Origin: Palleniella intestinalis
Lineage (GTDB): Bacteria; Bacteroidota; Bacteroidia; Bacteroidales; Bacteroidaceae
Direction: 5' to 3'
Assembly (NCBI RefSeq): GCF_013166595.1
Contig: NZ_JABKKG010000004.1
Coordinates: 248,001-312,000, forward strand
Length of the DNA: 64,000 nucleotides
Below are positions 44,120-53,051 of the stretch, piece by piece (the first letter of the stretch is position 1; every line of letters starts with the position of its first letter). The translations under genes and the position numbers were made by a program. Below the pieces are notes generated by a model, which saw nothing but the letters and a program-made list of their open reading frames with translations, had not been told where the DNA came from and ran no database searches.

Positions 44120-45454
44120 ATGGCAGACAACAACAATACATTATCCAATCTCGTGGATTTCGGTGCTCCGGACAAGAAGCATAGCATAATAAAAGTCATC
44201 GGTGTCGGCGGCGGCGGCGGCAACGCTGTCAACCACATGTACCGCGAAGGCATACATGATGTGTCCTTCGTGCTCTGCAACACTGACGCACAGGCTCTCA
44301 ACGACTCCCCTGTACCGGTGAAGCTGCAGCTCGGCACCGAGGGACTTGGTGCAGGCAACCGCCCTGCCCGTGCCCGTGAAGCGGCAGAAGAGACCATCGA
44401 TGCTGTACGCAACATGCTCTCTGACGGCACAAAAATGACATTCATCACCGCAGGAATGGGCGGCGGAACAGGCACTGGTGCCGCTCCTGTCATCGCACGC
44501 GAGTCCAAGGCACAAGGCATCCTGACCGTCGGCATCGTCACCATCCCGTTCCAGTTTGAGGGCAAAAGGAAGATTGACCAGGCTCTTAACGGTGTGGAAG
44601 AGATAGCCAACAATGTCGATGCGCTGCTTGTCATCAACAACCAGCGCCTGCTCCAAATCTACCCTGACCTGCCTATCATGCAGGCATTCGGCAAGGCTGA
44701 CGACACACTCTCCATAGCTGCAAAGTCCATTGCGGAGATTATCACCGAGCACGGTATAATCAACCTCGACTTCAACGATGTCAAGACAGTCCTCAAGGAC
44801 GGCGGAGTGGCAATCATGTCCACAGGCTACGGCGAAGGCGAGGGTCGTGTGAAGAACGCTATCAGGGACGCTCTCGACTCTCCACTGCTCAACAACAAGG
44901 ACATTTACAACTCAAAGAAAATCCTCCTTGCCATCTATTCCTCTGCCGAAAAGAACGCCCAGGGGCTTATGATGGACGAGATGAACGACGTCAACGACTT
45001 CATGGACGGCTTCAGCGATGAGATAGAGACCAAATGGGGACTGTTCAGCGACCCTGAACTTGGCGACAAGGTCAAGGTCACAATCCTTGCCACAGGCTTC
45101 GGAATCTCCTCTGTCGACGGGCTCTCCGAGCGTGTCAAGAAGCAGAACCAAGAAGAGGCTATCGCCGAAGCTGCCAGGGCTGAGGCTGAAGCGAAGAGGG
45201 ATGAGCGCCGCCGCAAGTACTATGGCGACACTGACAACAAGTTCGTGCGCCGTGCTGCCAATGTCTATATCTTCAACGCCGAGGACTTGGACAACGACAC
45301 AATCATCGACGCCGTGGAGAACACTCCTACCGCAAAGCGCACACGCCAGCAGCTCAATGACCTCATCAGCCAGTCGACAGGCGCACCGCACCGCATCGAC
45401 CTGTCAGGCAGTGACCATGGGGCGGACAAGGTGAAGGTCATCAGCTTCACGTAA
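44120..45454 (+). CDS. ftsZ: Cell-division GTPase FtsZ
   Basis: The tubulin signature GGGTGTGAAP (about residues 114-123) and the N-terminal GVGGGGGNAVNHM are intact, and the GTPase and activation domains run to about residue 330. FtsZ assembles the division ring. The 444-residue protein ends in a tail with VYIFNAEDLDNDTI and KVISFT rather than the familiar DxPxFLR peptide, so contacts with FtsA may differ in this phylum. A hairpin follows the stop. Confidence 0.97.
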   Translation: MADNNNTLSNLVDFGAPDKKHSIIKVIGVGGGGGNAVNHMYREGIHDVSFVLCNTDAQALNDSPVPVKLQLGTEGLGAGNRPARAREAAEETIDAVRNMLSDGTKMTFITAGMGGGTGTGAAPVIARESKAQGILTVGIVTIPFQFEGKRKIDQALNGVEEIANNVDALLVINNQRLLQIYPDLPIMQAFGKADDTLSIAAKSIAEIITEHGIINLDFNDVKTVLKDGGVAIMSTGYGEGEGRVKNAIRDALDSPLLNNKDIYNSKKILLAIYSSAEKNAQGLMMDEMNDVNDFMDGFSDEIETKWGLFSDPELGDKVKVTILATGFGISSVDGLSERVKKQNQEEAIAEAARAEAEAKRDERRRKYYGDTDNKFVRRAANVYIFNAEDLDNDTIIDAVENTPTAKRTRQQLNDLISQSTGAPHRIDLSGSDHGADKVKVISFT

Positions 45455-45482
45455 GACACAGGGAACCGGAAATGAAACTTAT

Positions 45483-45515
45483 GGTCTGCAGGCGCAGGAA
45501 AAGCGTTTGCAGACC
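45483..45515 (+). terminator. Hairpin at the end of the dcw cluster
   Basis: GGTCTGCA (45483-45490) pairs with TGCAGACC (45508-45515), with an inner GCGC/GCGT pairing. The T run is weak (TTCTAT), so it may be leaky or act as a processing site. Confidence 0.55.
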
Positions 45516-45532
45516 TTCTATGGAAATAAAGA

Positions 45533-46147
45533 ATGATAGTTGAGATACAAGGAATACTCGTTTCGACAGACATACTCACCGAGGAGTTCTGCTGCGACCT
45601 CGAGGCCTGCAAAGGGCAGTGCTGCATAGAGGGTGACGCCGGTGCGCCGGTCACTCTTGACGAGATAGCCCGGCTTGAGGACACCCTCGACACAGTCTGG
45701 CAGGACCTTTCCGCCAATGCGCAGGCAACGATTGACAAGCAGGGCGTGGCATACACCGACCGCGAGGGTGACCTTGTGACAAGCATTGTCAACGGAAAGG
45801 ACTGCGTCTTCACCTATTATGACGACCTCGACCTTGGCGGTTCTGTCATCCGAAACTGCTGCCTTTGCGCCACGGAAAAGGCTTTCCGTGCAGGGAAATC
45901 GTCATGGTGCAAGCCCATTTCCTGTGCGCTTTACCCCATCCGCGTGAAGGAGTTCGGCAACGGCACTGTCGGTCTGAACTACCACCGCTGGGACATCTGC
46001 AAGGCAGGCGTGAAGAAAGGCAGGGAGATGCACCTCCCTTTGTACAAGTTCCTTGAAGAACCGCTCATCCGACGCTTCGGAAAAGAGTGGTACGATGAAC
46101 TGTGTACCGTGGCCGATGAACTGAAGGCGCAGGGCTTTCATTCATGA
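45533..46147 (+). CDS. DUF3109 family cysteine-rich protein
   Basis: The 204-residue protein carries clustered cysteines (FCCDLEACKGQCC near residues 19-31, NCCLC near 108, WCKPISC near 124, and CKAG), matching DUF3109, whose members are thought to bind zinc or an Fe-S cluster. It has no signal peptide. Its role is unknown. It lies 78 bases after ftsZ in the same direction and before sufB, which may hint at an Fe-S link. The gap to sufB holds a family B array. Confidence 0.8.
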   Translation: MIVEIQGILVSTDILTEEFCCDLEACKGQCCIEGDAGAPVTLDEIARLEDTLDTVWQDLSANAQATIDKQGVAYTDREGDLVTSIVNGKDCVFTYYDDLDLGGSVIRNCCLCATEKAFRAGKSSWCKPISCALYPIRVKEFGNGTVGLNYHRWDICKAGVKKGREMHLPLYKFLEEPLIRRFGKEWYDELCTVADELKAQGFHS

Positions 46148-46180
46148 GGTTGTTCATGAAGTAGCAGAGAATGGAAAACG

Positions 46181-46268
46181 AAAGGTAACACTTTACCATG
46201 TAAAAGGTTACCTTTTGACCGATAAAGTGATACCTTTTGCAGGGTAAAGTGACACCTTTTGCAAGGTG
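46181..46268. repeat. 22-bp array, family B, locus 4
   Basis: Units start at 46181, 46203, 46224 and 46246 (steps 22, 21, 22), reading AAAGGTAACACTTT, AAAGGTTACCTTT, AAAGTGATACCTTTT and AAAGTGACACCTTTT. A decayed fifth unit follows. The array lies directly upstream of sufB. Confidence 0.88.
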
Positions 46269-46319
46269 TTTTGTAACTTATTGAAAAACAAAAGAATAAA
46301 AGACACTCTATATAGAAAT

Positions 46320-47771
46320 ATGGCAGAGAAGAACGAATTTGTGCGGCAGGTGGCTGAACAGAAGTACGAGTATGGCTTCACCACCGATGTGCATACCGAG
46401 ATAATACCCGTCGGGCTCAACGAAGATGTCGTGCGCCTCATTTCAGCCAAGAAGGGTGAGCCGCAATGGATGCTCGATTTCCGCCTTGAGGCATTCCGCC
46501 ATTGGGAGAAAATGGAGCAGCCGTCATGGGCGCATGTCACCCTTCCGGAGATAGACTATCAGGCTATCTCGTACTATGCCGACCCTATGGCAAAGAAGGA
46601 GAGCAAGGTGAAGACCGTGGACGACATCGACCCGGAGCTGATGAAGACATTCGACAAACTGGGAATCCCGCTGGAGGAACGCCTCGCACTGAGCGGTGTG
46701 GCGGTGGATGCCATCATGGACTCTGTCTCCGTGAAGACGACTTTCAAGGAGAAGCTGAAGGAGAAGGGCATCATCTTCATGTCCATCGGCGAGGCGATAA
46801 AGGAGCATCCCGACCTCGTCCGTGAGTATCTCGGCAGCGTTGTGCCTTACCGCGACAACTATTTCGCCGCCCTCAACTCTGCTGTGTTCAGTGACGGCTC
46901 GTTCGTCTACATACCGAAGGGTGTGCGCTGCCCCATGGAACTCAGCTCCTATTTCCGCATCAACGCAAGAAACACGGGACAGTTTGAGCGCACACTGATT
47001 ATCGCCGATGACGATTCTTATGTCTCTTACCTTGAGGGATGTACGGCACCGATGCGTGACGAGAACCAGCTTCACGCCGCCATTGTCGAGATTATTGTCA
47101 ACGACCGTGCGGAAGTGAAGTACTCCACCGTGCAGAACTGGTACCCGGGCGATGAGAACGGAAAGGGCGGTGTGCTCAATCTTGTGACCAAGCGCGGCGA
47201 CCTCCGTGGTGTGGGCAGCAAGCTCTCGTGGACTCAGGTGGAGACCGGCTCTGCCATAACGTGGAAATATCCGTCGTGCATCCTGCGTGGCGACGACTCT
47301 GTTGCGGAGTTCTATTCCGTTGCGGTGACAAACAACTATCAGGAGGCGGACACCGGCACGAAGATGATTCACATGGGAAAGAACACGAAATCGACAATCA
47401 TCTCCAAGGGAATCTCCGCCGGACACTCGCAGAACTCTTACCGCGGACTTGTCCGTGCGACATCCAAGGCGGACAATGCGCGTAACTATTCTTCCTGCGA
47501 CTCCCTGCTTCTTGGTTCGGAATGCGGGGCGCACACGTTCCCGTATATGGATGTGCGCAACGACACCGCCATCTTTGAGCATGAGGCGACGACATCGAAG
47601 ATCAGCGAGGACCAGCTCTTCTACTGCCAGCAGCGCGGCATCCCTATGGAGCAGGCTGTGGGACTTATCGTCAATGGCTATGCCAAGGAGGTGCTCAACA
47701 AGCTGCCTATGGAGTTCGCTGTGGAGGCGCAGAAACTCCTGTCCGTGTCGCTCGAAGGTTCGGTAGGATAG
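46320..47771 (+). CDS. sufB: Fe-S cluster assembly scaffold SufB
   Basis: From the ATG at 46320 the 483-residue protein shows SufB features: [11 protein letters not shown] and HAAIVEIIV in the beta-helix, [32 protein letters not shown], and [17 protein letters not shown] near the C-terminus. SufB joins SufC and SufD to build Fe-S clusters. In many Bacteroidetes sufB, sufC, sufD and sufS are adjacent; here a flippase gene follows instead, so the partners must lie elsewhere. Confidence 0.93.
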   Translation: MAEKNEFVRQVAEQKYEYGFTTDVHTEIIPVGLNEDVVRLISAKKGEPQWMLDFRLEAFRHWEKMEQPSWAHVTLPEIDYQAISYYADPMAKKESKVKTVDDIDPELMKTFDKLGIPLEERLALSGVAVDAIMDSVSVKTTFKEKLKEKGIIFMSIGEAIKEHPDLVREYLGSVVPYRDNYFAALNSAVFSDGSFVYIPKGVRCPMELSSYFRINARNTGQFERTLIIADDDSYVSYLEGCTAPMRDENQLHAAIVEIIVNDRAEVKYSTVQNWYPGDENGKGGVLNLVTKRGDLRGVGSKLSWTQVETGSAITWKYPSCILRGDDSVAEFYSVAVTNNYQEADTGTKMIHMGKNTKSTIISKGISAGHSQNSYRGLVRATSKADNARNYSSCDSLLLGSECGAHTFPYMDVRNDTAIFEHEATTSKISEDQLFYCQQRGIPMEQAVGLIVNGYAKEVLNKLPMEFAVEAQKLLSVSLEGSVG

Positions 47772-47779
47772 GCAAAAAG

Positions 47780-47865
47780 GTCAGTAATGACAGTTGTGTC
47801 AGTATTGTCAATGTTGTCCAATAGTCATTATTGACAATACTGTCATTACTGTCATTATTGACCAA
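47780..47865. repeat. 9-bp GTCA array (family D)
   Basis: Nine units of GTCAnTAnT type, some reversed as GACAATACT, run from 47780 to 47859 in 9-base steps with one 8-base unit at 47816. CAGTATTGTCAAT near 47800 and its exact reverse complement near 47830 also form an inverted repeat. The array occupies the sufB-flippase gap. Confidence 0.85.
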
Positions 47866-47887
47866 AAGAAAAAAATCAACCACAACA

Positions 47888-49348
47888 ATGTCAAAACTCG
47901 CTTCTTTAGCAAAAGACACAGCCATCTACGGCTTGAGCAGCATAGTGGGCAGGTTTCTCAACTACCTGCTTGTGCCGCTCTACACCCATGTCATCGCAGC
48001 GTCAAGCGGCGGATATGGCGTGGTGACAAACCTCTATGCCTACACCGCACTGATACTCGTCATCCTCACTTTCGGCATGGAGACAACCTTCTTCCGCTTC
48101 GCCAACAAGGACGGAGAGAACCCGGACACAGTGTTCTCCACCACCATGGGCATTGTCGGAGCACTTACGGCGGTGTTCCTGCTCGGAGTCTTCGGCTTTG
48201 CGACGCCACTGTGCGAATGGCTCGGGTATGCCGACCACCATGCCTATGTGCTGCTTATGGCTGCCACGGTTGCGCTCGATGCCATTCAGGCAATACCGTT
48301 CTCGTTCCTCAGATACAAGAAAAAGGCACTCAAATTCGCAGCCCTGAAACTCCTGTTCATCATCATGAACATCGGGCTTAACCTGCTTTATTTCGTCGTT
48401 CTCGGCAAGGATGATGTCTATTACGTCTTCTCCCTGAACCTCGTATGCACAGCCCTGATAACCTTCTTCTTCATTCCCGAACTGCTGGCGATAAAGTGGT
48501 GGTTCGACTTCTCGCTGCTCCGGCGCATGCTTTCCTACTCATGGCCGATCCTTGTGTTAGGCATTGCCGGCATACTCAATCAGGCTTTCGACAAGATGAT
48601 ATTCCCATGGGCGTACACAAGGACAGGCATCCATACCATGGAGGAGGCGCAGGTGGAGCTCGGAGTCTATGGAGCGTGTGTCAAGGTGGCGATGATTATG
48701 GCGATGATAACCCAGGCTTTCCGCTATGCCTATGAGCCGATTGTCTTTGCAAAGGCTAAGGACAAGGACTCCAAGGAGTACTATGCCGTGGCGATGAAGT
48801 ACTTCCTCATCTTCACGCTCTTCGCCTTTCTCTGCGTCATGGGCTACCTGAACATCCTGAAACACATAGTGCGCAGCGACTATCATGCCGGACTTTCCAC
48901 CATCCCTATTGTCATGGCGGCGGAGATAATGATGGGAATCTACTTCAATCTCTCCTTCTGGTACAAGCTCATCGACAAGACCATCTGGGGCGCATGGTTC
49001 TCATTCGCAGGCTGTGCGGTGCTTGTGGCGGTGAACATACTCTTTGTTCCGGACTACGGCTATATGGCTTGCGCATGGGGAGGCTTTGCCGGTTATGCCA
49101 CGGCGATGGTGCTTTCCTACATCGTGGGGCAGAGAAAGAACCCTATCGCTTATCCTATGGGCAGCATATCGGTGTACATTCTGATAACGATTCTTTTCTA
49201 TCTTGTCATAGAATGGAGCAATGGCAATCTGCCGACGGTGGCCGCACTCGGTGTGAACACCGGCGTTATATTCCTTTTTGTGGCGCATGTCGTGCACTAT
49301 GACCTGCCACTCGGTCCGATACTCAAACGCTTACACTTGAAGAAATGA
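47888..49348 (+). CDS. Polysaccharide flippase (MATE/Wzx-like superfamily)
   Basis: The 486-residue protein has about 12-14 membrane spans and the typical N-terminus of Bacteroidetes polysaccharide exporters (KDTAIYGLSSIVGRFLNYLL, residues 8-27). It should move a lipid-linked sugar across the inner membrane. No glycosyltransferase genes are adjacent, so the cargo is unclear; a lipid II flippase is possible but not shown. The ATG at 47888 is used because the frame from 47831 runs through the repeat array. It overlaps the next gene by 4 bases. Confidence 0.8.
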   Translation: MSKLASLAKDTAIYGLSSIVGRFLNYLLVPLYTHVIAASSGGYGVVTNLYAYTALILVILTFGMETTFFRFANKDGENPDTVFSTTMGIVGALTAVFLLGVFGFATPLCEWLGYADHHAYVLLMAATVALDAIQAIPFSFLRYKKKALKFAALKLLFIIMNIGLNLLYFVVLGKDDVYYVFSLNLVCTALITFFFIPELLAIKWWFDFSLLRRMLSYSWPILVLGIAGILNQAFDKMIFPWAYTRTGIHTMEEAQVELGVYGACVKVAMIMAMITQAFRYAYEPIVFAKAKDKDSKEYYAVAMKYFLIFTLFAFLCVMGYLNILKHIVRSDYHAGLSTIPIVMAAEIMMGIYFNLSFWYKLIDKTIWGAWFSFAGCAVLVAVNILFVPDYGYMACAWGGFAGYATAMVLSYIVGQRKNPIAYPMGSISVYILITILFYLVIEWSNGNLPTVAALGVNTGVIFLFVAHVVHYDLPLGPILKRLHLKK

Positions 49349-49944
49349 ACATACTGAAGCAATATTTGTACATGGCTTTGGCAGCTGTTGTGCTGCTTGC
49401 CGTGCTGTGGTTCGGCATGAAATGGATGCTGAAGGACACCGGAATCTCCACCTCACAAGAGGAGAGGGTGGAGCAGACAAAGGCGGTGATGGACTCCATA
49501 CGCTCCATAGGGCAGTGGGAACTGACCTATGTTGACACCAATGTGCAGGTGGACACCGTTGTGAAGCGTTGGCTCGGATTTGTCAATGACAAGCTGCAGA
49601 GACGCTATTATGGCAGGCTTTCCGTGGGCATAGATATGCAGAAGCTGCCTGAAGATTGGTGTGTGCGCACGAAAGACACTGTCCGCTTGCTGCTTCCTGA
49701 TGTCAGTCTGCTGGACTCAAACTTCATAGACGAGAGCCGCACGGTGCTTGTCCTGTCGGAGAATGATGACATCGAGGCGGACAAATCAATCAAGAAAGCG
49801 ATGCTGGAGCGTGCGAAACGCAAGATGATACAGACTGCCGTGACTCCTCGTGTGGTGTCCGACGCGCGCCGTCTCGCCACGGACAGGATGTCGGAACGCT
49901 TCCGTGCGATAGGCTACGAGACAGTGGTCGTGGAGTTCAGATAG
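49345..49944 (+). CDS. DUF4230 family membrane-anchored protein
   Basis: One N-terminal span (YLYMALAAVVLLAVLWFGMKWML, residues 7-29) anchors a 170-residue outer domain that resembles DUF4230, a Bacteroidetes family of unknown role. It contains GQWELTYVDTNVQV near residue 55 and RLSVGIDMQKLPEDW near 91, and ends in a helical segment. The 4-base overlap with the flippase gene implies coupled translation and perhaps a shared function. Confidence 0.72.
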   Translation: MNILKQYLYMALAAVVLLAVLWFGMKWMLKDTGISTSQEERVEQTKAVMDSIRSIGQWELTYVDTNVQVDTVVKRWLGFVNDKLQRRYYGRLSVGIDMQKLPEDWCVRTKDTVRLLLPDVSLLDSNFIDESRTVLVLSENDDIEADKSIKKAMLERAKRKMIQTAVTPRVVSDARRLATDRMSERFRAIGYETVVVEFR

Positions 49945-50029
49945 GCGGTGGTTGTTAGAAATCTGCCGAGCGGATTTTTAGAAGTATGTTTCTAAAAAGT
50001 TCCGATAGTGTATAAGTAGACTGTCTCAA

Positions 50030-50125
50030 GCAGATGTGGCGAAGCCTGACTGGCATTGCTAATCTCATGGTTAGTATGGCAAGTTCAACCTTTTCTGCAA
50101 ATGTGGCTCCGCCACATTTGCTGAA
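50030..50125 (+). repeat. Hairpin-rich element resembling part of the RNA near 15.4 kb
   Basis: GCAAATGTGGC (50097-50107) pairs perfectly with GCCACATTTGC (50111-50121) around TCC. A TGTGGC-GAAGCC segment lies upstream. The region near 15390-15435 has the same order of words: TGGCTGAAGCC, then TGTGGCTCTGCCACA, then TTTGCTG. The rest of the 49945-50206 gap shows no gene. Confidence 0.45.
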
Positions 50126-50206
50126 GAGTCTGTTTGGAAAGGATTTAAGCATTATATGCGTGTGCATTTCTTTTCTTAATGCAGTAAAAATACAGAAAAG
50201 CAAATT

Positions 50207-51439
50207 ATGGTACTTAACTACATATTCATCGCATTCTTTCTCATAGCCTTTGTAATCGGGCTTGTGAAGTTGGTCTTTTTCGGCGATATAACCGTATTTC
50301 CGGCAATCATAGACTCCACTTTCGAGTCGGCAAAGACGGCGTTTGAAATCTCCATCGGTCTTACCGGAGCACTCTCGCTGTGGCTCGGAATAATGAAAAT
50401 CGGTGAGAAAGGCGGCGTGGTAAACAGTCTTGCACGCTTGCTTTCGCCTGTTTTCTGCCGCTTGTTCCCTGACGTTCCCAAGGGACATCCTGTCACGGGA
50501 ACAATATTTATGAACATAGCGGCAAACATGCTCGGCTTGGATAATGCCGCCACTCCTATGGGACTGAAGGCGATGGGAGAGCTTCAGGAGATGAACAAGA
50601 AGAAGGACACTGCCACGAATCCTATGATTATGTTCCTTGTGCTGAACACTTCCGGATTGACACTCATACCGGTCAGTATCATGGTTTATCGGGCACAGCT
50701 CGGTGCGGCGAACCCTTCCGATGTCTTTATCCCATTGCTTCTTGCCACATTCTTCTCCACATTGACCGGCATTATAGTGACTTCGATGTTTCAGAAGATA
50801 AACCTTCTCAACCGCACAATGCTCTCCGCACTCGGCATAATGTGCCTTATTGTGTCGGCGATAATATGGGGTTTCTCCATGATGGACAGGGAAACTATGG
50901 AGATAGTATCACGGACGGCGGCGAATGTCATCCTCATGTCCATCATCTGCATATTCATTGTGGCAGGCATGCGGAAGCGCATTAATGTCTATGATGTGTT
51001 CATTGAGGGCGCGAAAGAAGGCTTTAAGACCGCTGTAACCATAATTCCTTACCTCGTGGCTATACTTGTAGGCATCGGTGTTTTCCGCGCTTCAGGCGGC
51101 ATGGATTGGCTTATTGGCGGCATTTCGTGGGCGATAGAGGCTGTTGGTGGCAGCACAGAGTTTGTCGGAGCGTTGCCAACCGCCATCATGAAGCCCCTTT
51201 CCGGCAGCGGTGCGCGTGGCATGATGGTCGATGCTATGACACAGTATGGTGCGGATTCCTTCGTCGGCAGGCTGGCAAGTATCTTCCAAGGCTCTACGGA
51301 TACCACCTTTTACATCCTTGCAGTCTATTTCGGCAGTGTGGGAATACGCAAGACCCGCCACGCCGTCACCTGCGGTCTCACCGCCGACTTTGCAGGAATC
51401 ATCGCTGCAATAATCATCTGCTACATGTTCTTCGGATAG
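50207..51439 (+). CDS. Fused SpmA-SpmB nucleoside-recognition (Gate) membrane protein
   Basis: Two Gate-type halves are joined in 410 residues. The first has NAATPMGLKAMGELQEM near 115 and TSGLTLIP near 150; the second has GALPTAIMKPLSGSGARGM near 325 and STDTTFYILAVYFG near 368. Bacillus SpmA and SpmB are separate proteins with these motifs, named for spore-core dehydration. This non-sporing phylum carries the fused form, whose substrate is unknown. A terminator follows. Confidence 0.85.
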   Translation: MVLNYIFIAFFLIAFVIGLVKLVFFGDITVFPAIIDSTFESAKTAFEISIGLTGALSLWLGIMKIGEKGGVVNSLARLLSPVFCRLFPDVPKGHPVTGTIFMNIAANMLGLDNAATPMGLKAMGELQEMNKKKDTATNPMIMFLVLNTSGLTLIPVSIMVYRAQLGAANPSDVFIPLLLATFFSTLTGIIVTSMFQKINLLNRTMLSALGIMCLIVSAIIWGFSMMDRETMEIVSRTAANVILMSIICIFIVAGMRKRINVYDVFIEGAKEGFKTAVTIIPYLVAILVGIGVFRASGGMDWLIGGISWAIEAVGGSTEFVGALPTAIMKPLSGSGARGMMVDAMTQYGADSFVGRLASIFQGSTDTTFYILAVYFGSVGIRKTRHAVTCGLTADFAGIIAAIIICYMFFG

Positions 51440-51456
51440 ACCGATAACCGGTAAAG

Positions 51457-51481
51457 CGTGCCCAAGATGGCACGTTTTTTT
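51457..51481 (+). terminator. Intrinsic terminator after the SpmAB gene
   Basis: CGTGCC (51457-51462) pairs with GGCACG (51469-51474), and seven T residues follow. Confidence 0.9.
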
Positions 51482-51498
51482 GTATACATACCCCCAAG

Positions 51499-51590
51499 TA
51501 TACCCCCATAAAACTTGCAATCGCTTCCGAAATGTAGTATCTTTGCACTCGCCTTTCAAGACTAAGGCAAGTGCTCTTTGAAATGTTTGC
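51499..51590 (+). promoter_or_regulatory. Promoter cassette with boxA-like leader, copy 2
   Basis: TTG (51515-51517) and TATCTTTG (51538-51545) are 20 bases apart, and the flanks match the cassette at 15179-15229. TGCTCTTTGAAATG at 51572-51585 resembles E. coli rrn boxA (TGCTCTTTAACA). The next gene, at 51780, has its own promoter, so what the cassette transcribes is unclear. Nothing else is seen between 51590 and 51707. Confidence 0.7.
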
Positions 51591-51707
51591 AATGATATGA
51601 ATTTATAGTTTTATTTATTTTTCTGTTTATCAAAATTCTTCTATGTTACAAAAAATACATTTGATGTTTCATTTGAGCATAGAACAGATATTTTTCTTAT
51701 TAGAAGA

Positions 51708-51739
51708 TTGCTTTATAATAAAAAAAATGTGTACTTTTG
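51708..51739 (+). promoter_or_regulatory. Promoter of the small lipoprotein gene
   Basis: TTG (51708-51710) and TACTTTTG (51732-51739) are 21 bases apart. Confidence 0.65.
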
Positions 51740-51779
51740 TGTGCAGAAAGTAGTTGAAATCAAATAAATATAAGTTATT

Positions 51780-52232
51780 ATGGAGAAGAAAAGCAGACTT
51801 TTGTTTTTGTGTTGTCTTATGGCAATGTTTTTATGTGGCTGCCATGATTCTGAAGAAGGTAGCGGTGAGGATATTATAAAATATCAGATAGAGAAATCTG
51901 AGTATGAGTTGTGGCATTTCTCAGACTTGGAATATGATAAGTCTTATATTATAGAGGATGAAGCAACCTTCAAGTCATTATGCAAGAATGAACCTGTCCC
52001 TGACAATATTAATTGGAAGAGATATTCCTTGTGCGTAGTGAGAGGAGAAGCTCGGTGTGGCATTGAGAATCTCAGCTATGATGTATCTAAGTCCAATGAT
52101 TCGGTGGTGATAGATGTTTCTGTGAAGCTGGGCCGTCTGTTAGCGCCTGAACCATGGTACGTGGCATTCCTGATGAAGAAGCCCCATGTCTCAGCGGATA
52201 AAATACATGTGAACATAAAGTATGTAGAATAA
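51780..52232 (+). CDS. Small lipoprotein of unknown function
   Basis: A hydrophobic start (LLFLCCLMAMFLCGC) ends in a lipobox with the acylated Cys near residue 21, followed by an acidic stretch (DSEEGSGED). The remaining 120 residues form a compact beta-rich domain (LCVVRGEARCGIENLSYDV) with a probable disulfide between two outer cysteines. I do not recognise the family. The gene is AT-rich compared with its neighbours and has its own promoter and terminator, suggesting an accessory gene. Confidence 0.65.
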   Translation: MEKKSRLLFLCCLMAMFLCGCHDSEEGSGEDIIKYQIEKSEYELWHFSDLEYDKSYIIEDEATFKSLCKNEPVPDNINWKRYSLCVVRGEARCGIENLSYDVSKSNDSVVIDVSVKLGRLLAPEPWYVAFLMKKPHVSADKIHVNIKYVE

Positions 52233-52259
52233 CTTTTATGTGAAAACATAAAATATTTA

Positions 52260-52302
52260 TAGCCTCCACACCTTTTGTTATATAGAAGATGTGGAGGCTA
52301 TT
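52260..52302. terminator. Bidirectional terminator between the lipoprotein gene and ung
   Basis: ATAGCCTCCACA (52260-52271) pairs perfectly with 52291-52302, flanked by T-rich sequence on both strands. It serves two convergent genes. Confidence 0.8.
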
Positions 52303-52325
52303 TGTTTGTTATTAGTATCTTTTTT

Positions 52326-53027
52326 CTACCACTGTATCGGCTCAAGACCTTGCTGTTTCAGCCATTCGTTGCAACGGGAGAAATGGTGGTTTCCGAACCA
52401 TCCGCCACGGTTGGCGGAGAGGGGAGACGGGTGGACGGACTCAAGAATGAAGTGCTTCTGCCGGTCGATGAGACGCTTCTTGTTGCGCGCATAGCCGCCC
52501 CAAAGCAGGAAGACAACATGTGGGCATTCACGGGAGACGGTCTCGATGACGGCATCCGTGAACTCCTCCCATCCTTTCCGCTGGTGCGAAGCGGCAACAT
52601 GCTCACGCACGGTCAGTGTGGCGTTGAGGAGCAATACTCCCTGTTCTGCCCATCGGCGGAGAGAACCGTCATAGAGTTTCCTGCCGTTAGCATCCTCTAT
52701 AATCTGCGGAACAGTGCCGATGTCGTCCTTTATTTCCTTGAAAATGTTGACGAGAGACGGCGGCAACGGTATGCCTGTCTTCACCGAAAAGCACAGGCCT
52801 TCCGCCTGACCTGCGCCATGGTATGGGTCTTGTCCTATAATCACGACCCTCACCTTGTCAAAAGGGCAGAGGTTGAAAGCGTTGAAAATCTCGTTCCCCG
52901 GAGGATAACACCTGTAATGACTGTACTCCTCATGTACAAAACGGGTGAGTCCGACAAAGTAATCTTTGTCAAACTCACCCTGTAGTTTTTCTTGCCAAGA
53001 AGGCTCGATGTTCACTTGGGATTTCAT
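52326..53027 (-). CDS. ung: Uracil-DNA glycosylase
   Basis: Family 1 UDG motifs are present in 233 residues: GQDPYHG with catalytic Asp67, LLLNATLTVR, and HPSPLSANRGG near the C-terminus with the catalytic His. It removes uracil from DNA, the counterpart to dut's prevention of uracil incorporation. It starts 24 bases after gpmI and is probably co-transcribed with it. Confidence 0.96.
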   Translation of the reverse strand: MKSQVNIEPSWQEKLQGEFDKDYFVGLTRFVHEEYSHYRCYPPGNEIFNAFNLCPFDKVRVVIIGQDPYHGAGQAEGLCFSVKTGIPLPPSLVNIFKEIKDDIGTVPQIIEDANGRKLYDGSLRRWAEQGVLLLNATLTVREHVAASHQRKGWEEFTDAVIETVSRECPHVVFLLWGGYARNKKRLIDRQKHFILESVHPSPLSANRGGWFGNHHFSRCNEWLKQQGLEPIQW

Positions 53028-53051
53028 CCTGACTGCGGTTTTATGTCCGTA

